64,000 nt of DNA, taken from the NCBI GenBank assembly GCA_028641055.1, contig CM054058.1:238128187-238192186 (forward strand), in the 5' to 3' direction. The notes beneath the pieces are model-generated. The model was not told the DNA's origin, searched no databases, and worked only from the letters and a program-made list of their open reading frames with translations. A program made the translations under genes and the position numbers. This DNA comes from Alopecurus myosuroides. Lineage: Eukaryota; Streptophyta; Magnoliopsida; Poales; Poaceae. Shown here one piece after another: positions 8,589 through 18,807 of the stretch (positions are counted from its first letter, which is position 1; the number at the start of each line of letters is the position of its first letter).

Positions 8589-11488
8589 ATGGATCGCAGA
8601 CCCGTGCGTGGGGGGAGAGGATTTGGAGGTGGTGAAGGGAGAGGCTATGGTGGCGCAAGGAGATCTCCTCCGAGGAACTCGTTCCGTCAGAACCCATATG
8701 GAGGGAGGTTCAGAGGTGATGCGGATTCCTTCCGCCGTGAAGAAAATCTCCGCCGTGACGAGGAGAGGCGCAGGGAGGAAGCCAGGTGGCGTGAAGAGGA
8801 TCTCCGCCGCGAGGAGGAAAGACGTAGGGCGGAAGATAGAAGGAGAGATGAAGAAGATGCTCGCAGACGGGAGGATCTACGTCAACTCGAGGAAGATCAG
8901 CGTCGTGCTGGTCATACTCGTGATCTGGAAAGAGCAGCTCGAGATCTTGCGCTTCAGGAGCAGAGGCGTAGGGAAACACAAGTGGGGAATGGCCGTGACA
9001 GGTGGAACCACCGTCAGGAGATGCTGGGTGCTGGATCTGGGTCAGCTTCCACAGCGGCGACGAATTCGGCGTCTTCGATGCCAGTAGGTGAGATTCCTCC
9101 ACCTTCCAATCTGCAGCCAAGGGCAAATCTGCCTCTGAATCCTCTAGTGGTTAGCACTTCTGTTCAGTCCAATACAGAGATTATGAGTACGAATCTTCCA
9201 GTTAGGGCCCAAAACAATTTGCCAGCTCCCACAGCTAGAGAGGCTCCTGCTATCAGAGAGGCTCCTGCTACTGCTGTCCAGATTGTAGCTCAAGCAGGGT
9301 CCTCTGTACCCTTGCCTGCTGCTACTGGACAGATAAATAATCAGGATATGGTGGGTTTTGAGGAGAATGCAGGTGTAACAGAATTAAGATGCAGCTATTG
9401 TGGAGGGGGACATGCCTTATTACTCTGTCAGATGAGGGAACCCTGGGAGTATGTGGCTCCATTCTTTGGAAGCGCAGATTTTGATCAGGGTTTCCATTCG
9501 ATACCTGTGGTGGAGAATGAGGTGAGGCCACAGGAAGTGTTACATCACGCTATGATTAGAGTCCTTACTGGTGAAGCAACTGGCAGAGAGTTAGAACATG
9601 AGTTTCAGGTCTGGGCAGAATCGCTGAAAATCAACTGGAGGTTTTATGCAAAGACGGTCTCAGAGACTGAATTCCAGATGAGGTTCCCTAATGCCAAGTG
9701 TCTGGATGAGTTATCTCATTTTGGTGGTTTTTTCATGAAAACTAAGCCAGGTGTAGTAGTTGAAATAAAAAAATGGGCTGGAGAGATAATGCCAATAGCC
9801 TCTCTGGATGAAGCTTGGTTCAGAATCAAAGGGATTCCTATGAAATACAGAAGCAGGGGGACAATCTTTTATGTGGCAGGCCTGGTGGGCAAACCACTTA
9901 CTCTGGATAAGAACACTGTGAGAAACTTTAGCTATGTTAGAGTAAAAATTGGATGCAGGGATGTTTCTCTTGTGCCAAATGTTAGGGAGGCAGAAATGAA
10001 GGGTAACTTCTATGAGGTGCAATATACCAGGGAGGTCTTTGAGCCCTCTGTTGATCCTGCTTTACATATAGGCAGGCTGCTACTGATCCTAATGAGACTA
10101 ATGATAATGGTGAGACAGATATTGATGATAATATGAGAGGGGCCCATGATACAGGTGCTGGAGGATCTGCTGCTATTGTCACAGGCCCTGGAGGAGGGCA
10201 AGGATGTGCAGGCAGAGGGCTTGGTAACAATCTAAGTGTGAATCCTTCTGGGAACCCTAGTGGAGAGGTTGATAAAGGAAAATCGATCGCATCCTCGGTG
10301 TTTGAAGCTGGACAGTCCTCCAATTCTAGCAGCCAGTCCTTTGGTACTAGACTGAATCAAGTTTTCTATGGTGATATAGCTAGGAATGTACACAACTCTG
10401 CGCCAGGTGGTAGCTTTAGGCAGAATACTTGTGTGCTTGATGAAGTTCAGCAACAGGTAGTTCATGCCCTTGCTCAGGAAGTGCTGCCAGTAGTTGAAGG
10501 AGGAGGGGAAATAGCTGGTGAAGCTAACCTGGAAGCAAACCAAGTGGAAGATGAAGAACAGGATTTACATGTTGATGGACCAGAATTTAGAGCTTTCTTG
10601 CAGCAGTTGATGACCTCCAAAAGTGATAAAACTGGAAATCACAAGAGGAAATACCAACATCTACTGGACCCTATTAATGAACAAGTGGAAGAGGCACAGA
10701 GTGAATCCGCAGCTGAGGAAGATAGTGAAAATCAGGAATCTTCTGATTCATTTACTGGATCTGAGTCCTTATCTGATGTCCCTTTTCTACCTAGGGGTTC
10801 GGTGGTCTTTGCACTCCCTGCTCCTGGTGCAACATCAGGACGAGCTGAAGTGATTACTTTAGATGGATCTCAACCTGAAGTGAATTCTACCCAGGAAATG
10901 GAGATAGGAGAAGAAGATGAACAGGAGAAAATTGATGCAGAGGTGGATGTGCAGGTGGAGAATGATCAACCAACCAGACAGAGCTCGAGGATCAGGGGAA
11001 GGCACAATGCTCAGGTGAGAGTAGAGGAGGTGGCTAGAGCCCAAACTGCTACAAGAAACCTTCAAGGTACTAATCTAACAAACTCGAATTCCTTTGCTGT
11101 TTTAGATGATGATGATATTATGTCCAGAGCTTTAGAATTTGGTGTAGATTATAATTCTTTTAACCTTGAAAAAATTAATAAGCTGAAAGATCTGGAGATT
11201 GCTAGACATAATCTAGTGCAAAAACAGATGGAAGTGACTATGGATGAACAGGGGGACCCCAATAAAGTTTTACTGTTGGAATGGAAGGATGATGGGTCTG
11301 ATGTGGATGGATTTACTCCTGTGTTGACTAGGAGTGCTAAAAGGAAACTGAAAATTGCTTCCAAAAAGCTATCGGGAGGGACACAATCAAAATCAAGTGT
11401 GCCCTCAGGGAAAGTGAATAATAATCACCCTTTGAGTGATATTATCACTGGCCCCAGGACTAGAAAGCAAAATCCCAAGTATTTATGA
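8589..11488 (+). pseudogene. LINE ORF1: gag-like RNA-binding protein, one frameshift
   Basis: The likely start is the ATG at 8589 (MDRRPVRGGRGFGGG). The upstream frame is open but reads as leader. A Gly/Arg-rich N-terminus is followed by a long Arg/Glu coiled-coil-like stretch (about 8720-8980). A zinc knuckle CSYCGGGHALLLC (9390-9428, CX2CX3HX4C) and a domain resembling the DUF4283 part of plant LINE ORF1 (about 9530-10030) come next. The first frame runs out at 10136. The natural continuation is in the next frame, entered between 10055 and about 10085, and reads an acidic, low-complexity C-terminal half that ends at 11488. A one-base indel in this interval is the simplest explanation. The stop overlaps the ORF2 start as ATGA. 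Confidence 0.85.
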
Positions 11489-14400
11489 TAGGTGCGACTT
11501 GGAACTGCAGAAGTGTTGGTAAGAAAGGTATGAGTGATTGGTTGCAGGATTTCCTCAGGCAAAATGCGGTTGACTTTGTTGGCCTGCAAGAGACTATGAA
11601 AAAAGATTATTCCTCAGCCTTCTTCAGGAAGATTGACCCTCTGTGTCAGTTTTCCTGGAGTTGGCTTCCCTCTGTTGGCAAAGCAGGTGGGATTTTGGGG
11701 GGGGTAAGGAAGGAAAGATTTGATATTAAGGATATCTCCATGGGCAAATTCTATGTGAAAATTGTGGTGAAAGATATCAAAATGCAGGTAGACTGGTGCT
11801 GGGTTACAGTTTATGGTGCAGCACATGAAAGTGACAAGAGTGAGTTCCTTTCTGAACTGGCTAATATTTGTTCAGATCAGAGCTTACCTCTGTTGGTGGG
11901 AGGAGACTTTAACTTGTTAAGATTTGCTGCGGATAAAAACAAACCAATTAGGTCGATGAGATGGGTTGACCTGTTTAATCAACTGATTCACTCTCATGAG
12001 ATGAGGGAGATAGACATGTCTGGAGGGCAGTACACCTGGTCCAACAACCATGAGATACCTACCCTGGAAAAACTAGACAGATTCCTGATGAGCAAAAGCT
12101 GGGAGATGTTGTTTCCCTTGGTAACTGTACATAAAATGACTAGAGAAATGTCTGATCATAATCCTTTGATCCTTGATACCATGGATGGGACTTTGAGAAG
12201 AGGGAGAGATTTCAGGTTTGAGAAGAACTGGATTAAGGAAGTGGATTTTTTAGCTACAGTGGAGAAAGCTTGGAGAAAGCAAGTCAAAGCAAAAACCTCT
12301 TTGGAGAAAATTCAACTGAAGCTTAAAAATACTAGAAATGCCCTGAAGGGTTGGGGAGCCAACATTAGAGGAGAGATCAAGAAAAATAAAAGAAATCTTT
12401 CTGCTGAATTAGCCGAATTAGAAATCCTGGAAGAAAGTGGCCCACTCTCCTGTGAGCAACTTGTCAGGAAGGGTCGGGTACAGAGAGCCCTGATGAAAAT
12501 TTTTGAAGATGAAGAGGCCTACTGGCAGCAAAGGTCCAGTGAGAATTGGCTTTTACAGGGGGATAAGAACACTGAGTTCTTCCACAGAGTTGCCAATGGC
12601 AGAAGAAGGAAGAAGATGATCTTCTCACTGTATGATGGTCAAGATGTCATCCAGGGGACCCAAGACTTGTTGGCTCATGCAACACAGTTCTACAAAAATC
12701 TCTTTGGGCCTGGTACTACTGGTGGGTTTAATCTTAGACCTGATGTTTGGTCTTTGGAAGAGAAGTTATCTGATGAGGATAGAACCATTCTGGAAGCTCC
12801 TTTCACTCTGGAAGAAATTCAATCAACTATAAATTCAATGGAGAAAAATAAAGCAGCAGGGCCTGATGGATTTCCTGTAGAATTCTATCAGACATGCTGG
12901 CATGTGATTAAGAACGATATGCTGGAGCTTTTTGATGAGTTCTATAATCAAAAGATATGCCTTGCAAGAATTAACTATGGTATCATCACCTTGATACCTA
13001 AGAGTGAGGATGCTGATAGTATCAAAAAGTACAGACCCATCTGTCTACTCCAGGTGATTTTCAAAATTATCACCAAAGTTATTACAAACAGGGTTGAGCC
13101 TTTTATGCAGAAGCTGATCAACAATTGCCAGACGGCCTTTATCAAAAATAGAAACATCACTGATGGGGTGGAATTGCTTCAGGAAGTGATTAAGGAAGCC
13201 AGGTTTAGGAAAAAACAGGGTGTAATTCTGAAAATCGACTTCGAAAAAGCATATGATAAAGTGAACTGGAACTTTCTGTTGGAAACTTGTAGGCAGAAAG
13301 GTTTTAGTGAAAAGTGGATGGGGTGGCTCAATAATGTCATTACTCAAGGAACTCTAAGTGTTAAGGTGAATGATTCCTTAGGGCCCTATTTTGGCAGCTT
13401 CAAAGGGGTCAGGCAAGGAGACCCTTTCTCTCCCTTCTTGTTTAATGTTGCTGCTGATAACTTAGCAAAAATGGTTCACAGGGCACAAGATGCCAACTTG
13501 TTGAAAGGGCTTGCTGACCATCTGGTGGATAAGGGGATTGCTGTCTTACAGTATGCTGATGACACCATCTTCATGATCCAAGATGATATGGAAGGAGCTA
13601 GAAATTTAAAACTCCTACTTTACATTTTCGAAAGTATGTCAGGCCTGAAGATAAACTTTGAGAAGAGTGAAGTACTGATGGTTCTAGAAGATGAAGATAA
13701 ACAACAACAATATGCAGATATGTTCAATTGCCAGATGGGGGTTTGGCCTATCCAGTATCTGGGAGTTCCTGTCAATACTAGAAGGAATTCTGTGAAGGAG
13801 ATGAAGTTTCTTGGGGAGAAACTTAAGAAAATGATGGATGGCTGGATGGGGGGGGGCCTATCTATTGGGGGCAGGGTCATCAGAACTGATGTGTGCTTGT
13901 CATCAGTTGCAACCTACCACATGTCCATGTTTCTGCTGCATAAAACGACTATTGAGGAAATTGACAAACCAAGAAGAGCCTTTCTCTGGCAAAGCACATC
14001 CAGTAAGAGAAGATATCATTTGGTGAAATGGAGATTAGTGTGTAAGCCTAAAACTAAAGGAGGACTTGGATTAAAAGATCTAACCAAATTTAATATAGCT
14101 CTTATGTGCAAGTGGTGGTGGAAATTAGAAGCAGGAGATGGCCCTTGGCAAAGTTTTATGAGAGCCAAATACCTGGGGAGAGGAGGGATTTATAATATCA
14201 AGCACAAGGCGATGGACTCTGCGTTTTGGTCTGACCTGCTTCATATCAGGAACCTTTATTTACTGGGAAGAACTATGATGGTTGGCAACGGAGAAAGAAC
14301 GGATTTTTGGGGGGATGCCTGGTGTGGCTCTATACCCCTGAAAGAAAGTTTTCCAGATCTTTTTGAGATCTGTCAGGAACAATCTGTCACGGTTGCTCAG

Positions 14401-15204
14401 ATGGCGGCGAGAAGGTGGGTGTTTAGCTTTAGAAGATGGTTGACAGGAGACTTACAGAATCACCTGAGGATGCTGCAGAATAAGCTGGCTGGAGTGGCGC
14501 TGAATAACTCGAACGACACGCCCAGGTGGAAGTGGTCTAAAAACGGAATCTTCTCGGTAAAAACTATGTATGCTCATCTCGCAAGTAATGGGATTGACAG
14601 ATCGTTCAGACATCTGTGGAAAGCGAAAATACCGTACAAGATCAAAATCTGGTTGTGGCTTATCTGGCACAATGCGATCTCGACTAAAGACAATATGAAG
14701 AAGAAAAAATGGCAGGGGAGTACCATTTGCCAATTCTGTAGAGAGGAAGAGAGTATCCTTCACTTATTCTTCACTTGTGATGCAGCAAAATATGTGTGGT
14801 CGGTAATTGGGGCAGCTTTGGGTGCTAGAGATCGGCCTGGTTCTTTCCACCAGTTTTTTTGGTGGATTCCACAGCATTTATCAGCAAGTAGGAATGTCCA
14901 GATTACTGGTGTTGCAGCTGTGTGCTGGGCTATCTGGAAGCTCAGAAATCGAGCCTGCTTTGATAGGAAGCTTATTAAGGCACCATTTGAACTAATCAGT
15001 TACGCTTGTGTTTTTTTGACATATTGGGCAGGTCTGCACCCCTCTCAGGAGCGAGATGACATCAGGAGTGGAGCCGATGTACTCCTTCGCACTGCGCGTG
15101 CTATGGACCCTTCTTCAAGCCCGCGTGCTGCTGGAATGGTTCTTCAAATTGAAGACTCGCAAGATACTGATATGGATGTTGATGCTCAGGAAGGCGACGC
15201 CTAG
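11485..15204 (+). CDS. LINE ORF2: AP-like endonuclease and reverse transcriptase
   Basis: Uninterrupted 1239-residue frame. The N-terminal EEP (exonuclease-endonuclease-phosphatase) domain shows GATWNCRS at residues 3-10, LQET near 36, GGDFN near 139-143 and the catalytic SDHNPL at 223-228. The reverse transcriptase follows: YRPICLLQVIFK, QTAFIKNRNITDG, KIDFEKAYDKVNW, VRQGDPFSPFLF and the active site YADD at about 690-693. The C-terminus has a zf-RVT domain, with FSVKTMYAHL near 1022 and CQFCREEESILHLFFTC near 1084. The endonuclease nicks target DNA and RT copies LINE RNA from the nick (target-primed reverse transcription). Its ATG at 11485 overlaps the ORF1 stop by four bases, suggesting termination-reinitiation. 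All catalytic motifs look intact, but ORF1 is shifted, so independent activity is doubtful. Confidence 0.95.
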   Translation: MIGATWNCRSVGKKGMSDWLQDFLRQNAVDFVGLQETMKKDYSSAFFRKIDPLCQFSWSWLPSVGKAGGILGGVRKERFDIKDISMGKFYVKIVVKDIKMQVDWCWVTVYGAAHESDKSEFLSELANICSDQSLPLLVGGDFNLLRFAADKNKPIRSMRWVDLFNQLIHSHEMREIDMSGGQYTWSNNHEIPTLEKLDRFLMSKSWEMLFPLVTVHKMTREMSDHNPLILDTMDGTLRRGRDFRFEKNWIKEVDFLATVEKAWRKQVKAKTSLEKIQLKLKNTRNALKGWGANIRGEIKKNKRNLSAELAELEILEESGPLSCEQLVRKGRVQRALMKIFEDEEAYWQQRSSENWLLQGDKNTEFFHRVANGRRRKKMIFSLYDGQDVIQGTQDLLAHATQFYKNLFGPGTTGGFNLRPDVWSLEEKLSDEDRTILEAPFTLEEIQSTINSMEKNKAAGPDGFPVEFYQTCWHVIKNDMLELFDEFYNQKICLARINYGIITLIPKSEDADSIKKYRPICLLQVIFKIITKVITNRVEPFMQKLINNCQTAFIKNRNITDGVELLQEVIKEARFRKKQGVILKIDFEKAYDKVNWNFLLETCRQKGFSEKWMGWLNNVITQGTLSVKVNDSLGPYFGSFKGVRQGDPFSPFLFNVAADNLAKMVHRAQDANLLKGLADHLVDKGIAVLQYADDTIFMIQDDMEGARNLKLLLYIFESMSGLKINFEKSEVLMVLEDEDKQQQYADMFNCQMGVWPIQYLGVPVNTRRNSVKEMKFLGEKLKKMMDGWMGGGLSIGGRVIRTDVCLSSVATYHMSMFLLHKTTIEEIDKPRRAFLWQSTSSKRRYHLVKWRLVCKPKTKGGLGLKDLTKFNIALMCKWWWKLEAGDGPWQSFMRAKYLGRGGIYNIKHKAMDSAFWSDLLHIRNLYLLGRTMMVGNGERTDFWGDAWCGSIPLKESFPDLFEICQEQSVTVAQMAARRWVFSFRRWLTGDLQNHLRMLQNKLAGVALNNSNDTPRWKWSKNGIFSVKTMYAHLASNGIDRSFRHLWKAKIPYKIKIWLWLIWHNAISTKDNMKKKKWQGSTICQFCREEESILHLFFTCDAAKYVWSVIGAALGARDRPGSFHQFFWWIPQHLSASRNVQITGVAAVCWAIWKLRNRACFDRKLIKAPFELISYACVFLTYWAGLHPSQERDDIRSGADVLLRTARAMDPSSSPRAAGMVLQIEDSQDTDMDVDAQEGDA

Positions 15205-15501
15205 TCTGTTGTTCGTTAAAGCCCTTAGACTTTCTGCCCTGCAGTGGCAGTTCTCCCTAAAAACTGCTTTTTGTGCCAGCTTGTTGGTTCTGCTGGGGCT
15301 GTTGTGGTTCTAGCCCAGCTCGTGTGGTTGCCCCTTGGAGGCTAACTTGTCGCTTCTGTTTTGCTACTTTTGAGGTCCTGGATCTCCCTGTAACTAAAAC
15401 CTCGGAATGTTGGCGGTTGCGGTGGGCTCCGCTTTTTAATAAAAAGTGGAGCACGGGCCCTCGTTTTGAGGGGTTTCGTTCTGTAAAAAAATAAAAAAAA
15501 A
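15205..15501 (+). other. LINE 3' UTR and A-rich tail
   Basis: Non-coding DNA follows the ORF2 stop. It includes 'tttttaataaaaagtggagc' near 15434, which holds an AATAAA-type word (about 15438-15443), and ends in a run of A's with one T (about 15485-15501). This marks the 3' terminus and the plus orientation of the LINE. Confidence 0.8.
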
Positions 15502-15816
15502 ATCACGTCGAAACCATAGCTCCGCTCAAGTTTTCAGGTATTAAAATACTAGGATGAAGACGACGTGCATGCGGTGGTCTATTTGTTTTTAGCATTTGCT
15601 AACTTTTTTTTTTTGAAACGGAGACAAAAGAATTGCCTCACTGATTATGTGATTTGTTCTTCCTACAAATCATTCCATTGACAACTTTGGCGCCAAAGCT
15701 CTCATGCGGAGGCCCGACGATGTGGTAGCTCCATGACTGGGGTAGAGCTGTAGAGGGCGACCAGTTTGCTGAAATGGTAAGCATCGTGAGGCTGAGCTTG
15801 CTCGCGACGCACCAAG
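15502..15816 (-). mobile_element. 3' end of a LINE or SINE in reverse orientation
   Basis: A T-run at about 15606-15616 is followed by 'gaaacggagacaaaagaatt', which on the minus strand reads as a typical grass LINE 3' terminus ('...ttttgtctccgtttc' plus A's). The rest to 15816 is non-coding and probably 3' UTR. 15502-15605 is unassigned spacer. After mental removal of the TRIM and the CACTA element, it would continue at 18562. Confidence 0.5.
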
Positions 15817-15896
15817 TATAGAATTGTTGTACTAGCCAATTATCCCAAAAGTCCGAACTGATGGAAATAGGCTAGGCGTGTATTTATATTTCAACA
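15817..15896 (-). repeat. TRIM 3' LTR (80 bp)
   Basis: The downstream LTR in the element's own (minus) direction. It matches 16027-16106 except for three substitutions, which suggests a moderately old insertion. Confidence 0.93.
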
Positions 15897-16026
15897 CTCC
15901 CCCTCACGTCTAGGCTATTTTAGTCCTTAGCGTGGGTTTTGGTGCGAGCCGCAGAATCTTTTTTCTTTTATTTTTAATACTGCGTGAGCAGGGTCTCGAA
16001 CTCGAGACCTCGTGGCTCTGATACCA

Positions 16027-16106
16027 TATAGAATTGTTGCACTAGCCAATTATCCCAAAAGTCCGAACTGATGGAAAGGGGCTAGGCGTGTATTTATATT
16101 TCAACA
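16027..16106 (-). repeat. TRIM 5' LTR (80 bp) with adjoining PBS
   Basis: The upstream LTR in the minus direction. The 13-nt primer binding site occupies 16014-16026, immediately inside it. Confidence 0.93.
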
Positions 16107-16440
16107 CCAAGGACATCAAGAAACACTACAGGAATAAATCAAGACGCCGACGGTTTTTTCTCGGGGTCGTCGGCACAGACCCCGACCAGGCCAGTACAAG
16201 GTGCGTAGTTTTATTTGAGCTACGCTAATGGCATTGCCGTCGGCCTAACTCTATTTTGTTTGACTTTCCCTTTTTTTAGCATAACTTTTGTATTTTGATT
16301 TCGGATTTCGATGTTCTTTAACTCGTTTCGAAGAGGAGAAGCAGATGTACATCATCATGCACATTGTTCAAGATATATCCTCCATAAAAATTCCATGAGT
16401 AAGGACGGAACCAACAATAAAAGGTTAAGAGTTTTGCCAG

Positions 16441-17550
16441 AGAGGGGCTCTCGAGTGTCGGAATCCAACTAAAAGTTAGATGGTGCCATACCAAGTGTGT
16501 ACAAGTGTGTTTTGGGTTGTATATATCCAAGATTCCGCTCCGGAATGTTAGCGGTTTTATCGTCATCAGTTTCTCTCTAGTGAGTTTGTGGAGTTATAGG
16601 TGGAAACTCCCACTTCGATCGAACCGAGGGAATCTTGTGAAGATTTGGAGTATAAATTTATTTTGGGTGTTCCTAGGGGCTACCCTAACACAACAAAAAA
16701 AATTGCACTTTTCTACCCCCTTTTGATGCCGGTACCGGGTGTAGACTTATAAGCTAGGTTTTTCTCCATCGGGGCTAGGGTTTCGCCGGAGAGGGCTCCG
16801 GAGTGTCGGAATCTAACCAAACGCTAGGTGGTGCCGTACCATGTGTGTATAGTTTTTTTTTGTAGATGTCCAATATTCCACTCCAGGATGTTAGCAGTTT
16901 CACCGTCATTAGTTTCTCTCTAGTGAGTTTGTGGACTTATAGCTGGAGACAATCACTTCGGTCGAACCGGAGGGAATTTTGTGAAGAGTTGGGGTATAAC
17001 TTTGTTCTGTGTGTTCCTGGGGGCTACCCTAACACAACCAAAAAAATGCACTTTATTACCCCCGTTTTGACGTTGGTATCGGGTGTAGACGCATAACTGG
17101 GCTTTTATCCAGTGGGGATGGGGTTTCGCCGGAGAGGGGCTCCGGAGCGTCGGAATCCAACCAAAACCTAGATGGTGCCATACCAAGTGTGTACAATTGT
17201 GGTTTGGGTTGTTGATGTCCAAGATTCTACTCCGGGATGTTAGCGGTTTCACCGTCATCAATTTCTCTCTAGTGAGTTTGTGGACTTATAGGTGGAACTC
17301 CCCCTTCGGTTGAACCGGAGGGAATCTTGTAAAGCGTTGGAGTATAACTTTGTTTTGGGCTTTCCTCGGGGCTACCCTAATACAAGCAAGCAAAAAATTT
17401 GCACTTTTCTACCCTCTTTTGACGCCGGTACCGGGTGTAGACGTATAAACTGAGGTTTTCTCCAGTGGGGTTAGGGTTTCGCCGGAGAGTGGCTCCAGAG
17501 CGTCGGAATCCAAACAAAAGTTAGGTGGAGCCATACCAAGTGTGTAAAAG
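16441..17550. repeat. Tandem repeat, about 345-bp unit, 3.2 copies
   Basis: The phrase 'agaggggctccggagcgtcg' and close variants begins copies at 16441, 16790, 17133 and 17486 (spacing 349, 343 and 353). Each unit also carries 'gtgccataccaagtgtgta', 'ttctctctagtgagtttgtg' and 'gggctaccctaacacaa'. The fourth copy breaks off at about 17550. It lies inside the CACTA-like element and is non-coding. Confidence 0.9.
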
Positions 17551-17566
17551 TGAATTATGGGTTTTT

Positions 17567-17914
17567 CAATGCCATTGTGATTCACTGTGCTAAATGTTGT
17601 CCGACTCCAACATGGTTTGTTCATTTGGTGCCCAAGTTTGGCCTCTTTTCTTCAGGAATCCTAGTTTGGACACATAATTTGCCTAGGGGTGACCCTGTAC
17701 TACACAATGAACTCCCCAAAACTAGATCTATGTTTTTTTACAATGCCACTGTGCTCCACTATGCCAAACCTTGGCCCATTCCAACATGGTTTGGTCATTT
17801 GGTGCCCACGTTTGGCCTGTTTTCTCCAGAAATCCTAGTTTCAACACCTAATTTGCCTAGGGGTGACCCTATACGACGCACTAAACACTCCACCTATTAA
17901 AGTTTAATACATGA
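17567..17914. repeat. Second tandem repeat, 174-bp unit, two copies
   Basis: 'caatgccattgtgattcac' at 17567 recurs as 'caatgccactgtgctccac' at 17741. The following 'catttggtgcccaagtttgg' and 'tttgcctaggggtgaccct' also recur at the same 174-bp spacing. It directly follows the 345-bp array and shares no obvious sequence with it. Confidence 0.85.
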
Positions 17915-18682
17915 TGGAAAAGATTATATGAATGTCATATTTAAATTTCTCTCCTTTTTTAACCGTTTTAGACATATTGTTTGTCAAATTTAGATTTACG
18001 GATTTGTAAGTATGAATTATTCAATATTAAATGGTAAAAGGCAAAAAAAATATTTGAATTTTATATTATTATTAGTTATTCATTTTTTTACTTAAATAAT
18101 TATTTGAGTTCACAAAATAAAGGCGTGTGACATGATGGTTCAAGGGTTAAAAAGATTGATTGGATACTATTGTCAACAAAGCATATGTTGTTTCTATGCA
18201 GCTCATAGGAAAGAAACTAAAAAGTTAAGCATGCTGGGGCTGAAGCAGTCTGAGGATGGATGTCCGACCGGGAAGTGTCAATATAAGCGAGCGATTTAAA
18301 ATGAAATTAATAATGCTTAGAGATAAAGATAAATATGTCTCTAGTATGATTAACTGATTAAATAATTCAAATACAATTTTTTAGGAAAACACAATTTAGA
18401 AAAAAATTGAAACAAACTTAAGAAAAAAATTCTGCCCTCTTCATAGGCCGATGACTTCTCCTACACCGACAGCTGCCATCGGCGTAGGCTACACCGACAG
18501 CAATCTGGCCTAGGCCGATGGTATCTGGCCGTCGGCGTAGCCAGCTGTTCCCATAGTAAAATGAGACGGCGGTGAAGAGAGGCTTGGGTGGTGGCCGAGG
18601 CATCGGTACTCAGGAAGAACCAACACATGTTGGGCCTAAATGGTCGCTAGGTAATTTTCCATACTAGCAACAACCACGACGG

Positions 18683-18807
18683 CCTCTTGGACCAGCTACT
18701 GATCATCGCCTTGGTAAGCTATTGCCTCACCAACTAGTTAATCAGGCGCGAGCCCCTCCTTCAATGGATTTCTCCTTTTGTTCCTCATCTTACGGGGTAT
18801 TAACAAC
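18683..18807 (-). rRNA. Degenerate plastid-type 16S rRNA gene fragment (NUPT)
   Basis: The plus strand reads 'ggaccagctactgatcatcg', 'ccttggtaagctattgcctc', 'accaactagttaatcaggcg' and 'tacggggtattaac'. These are the antisense of a conserved 5' part of bacterial/plastid 16S rRNA, in the right order and spacing. Several substitutions relative to the plastid sequence as I remember it show this is an old copy. Being short, degenerate and embedded in nuclear repeats, it is best explained as plastid DNA inserted in the nucleus, not as a working rRNA gene. Confidence 0.8.

Larger units (their letters stand above)
7950..15501 (+). mobile_element. Nearly complete LINE retrotransposon, about 7.5 kb
   Basis: A GC-rich leader is followed by ORF1 (8589-11488, gag-like with a zinc knuckle), ORF2 (11485-15204, endonuclease plus reverse transcriptase), a 3' UTR and a tail of A's (about 15485-15501). 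The 5' end is not exactly defined: the leader has an 18-bp tandem duplication (gaccaccgctcccacggc) near 7959-7994, and no convincing target site duplication was found by eye. The domain order and C-terminal zf-RVT domain fit plant L1-clade LINEs. ORF2 is open over its full length, ORF1 carries one frameshift. Confidence 0.9.
15817..16106 (-). mobile_element. TRIM: miniature LTR retrotransposon, 290 bp
   Basis: Two 80-bp direct repeats (15817-15896 and 16027-16106) differ at three positions and flank a 130-bp interior. On the minus strand the LTRs start TGTTGAAATATAAATACACG. A 13-base primer binding site, TGGTATCAGAGCC (minus strand, 16026-16014), abuts the upstream LTR; it is the usual initiator-Met tRNA site. 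A purine tract (CGTGAGGGGGAG, minus) directly precedes the other LTR. The whole is flanked by the perfect 5-bp duplication CCAAG (15812-15816 and 16107-16111). No coding capacity, so it depends on another retroelement's proteins. A TATAAATA box lies inside the LTR. Confidence 0.93.
16124..18558. mobile_element. Probable non-autonomous CACTA element, 2435 bp
   Basis: The left end reads CACTACAGGAATAAATC followed by GCCGACGG. The right end read inward is TACTATGGGAACAGC followed by GCCGACGG, so one terminal base appears mutated. The flanking trinucleotide AAA occurs on both sides (16121-16123 and 18559-18561), as expected for CACTA elements. Subterminal 'gccgacgg'/'ccgtcggc' motifs cluster at both ends (16140-16200 and 18440-18540), the usual place for transposase-binding repeats. 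The interior has no transposase but two tandem repeat blocks. The right terminus is less certain than the left. Confidence 0.68.

Noticed and set aside
16014..16026. Possible tRNA gene at the TGGTATCAGAGCC motif
   Set aside because: Only the 13-nt primer binding site is present; no cloverleaf around it.
18683..18807. Bacterial contamination because of 16S rDNA
   Set aside because: The piece is short, mutated and continuous with plant repeats; plastid origin is simpler.
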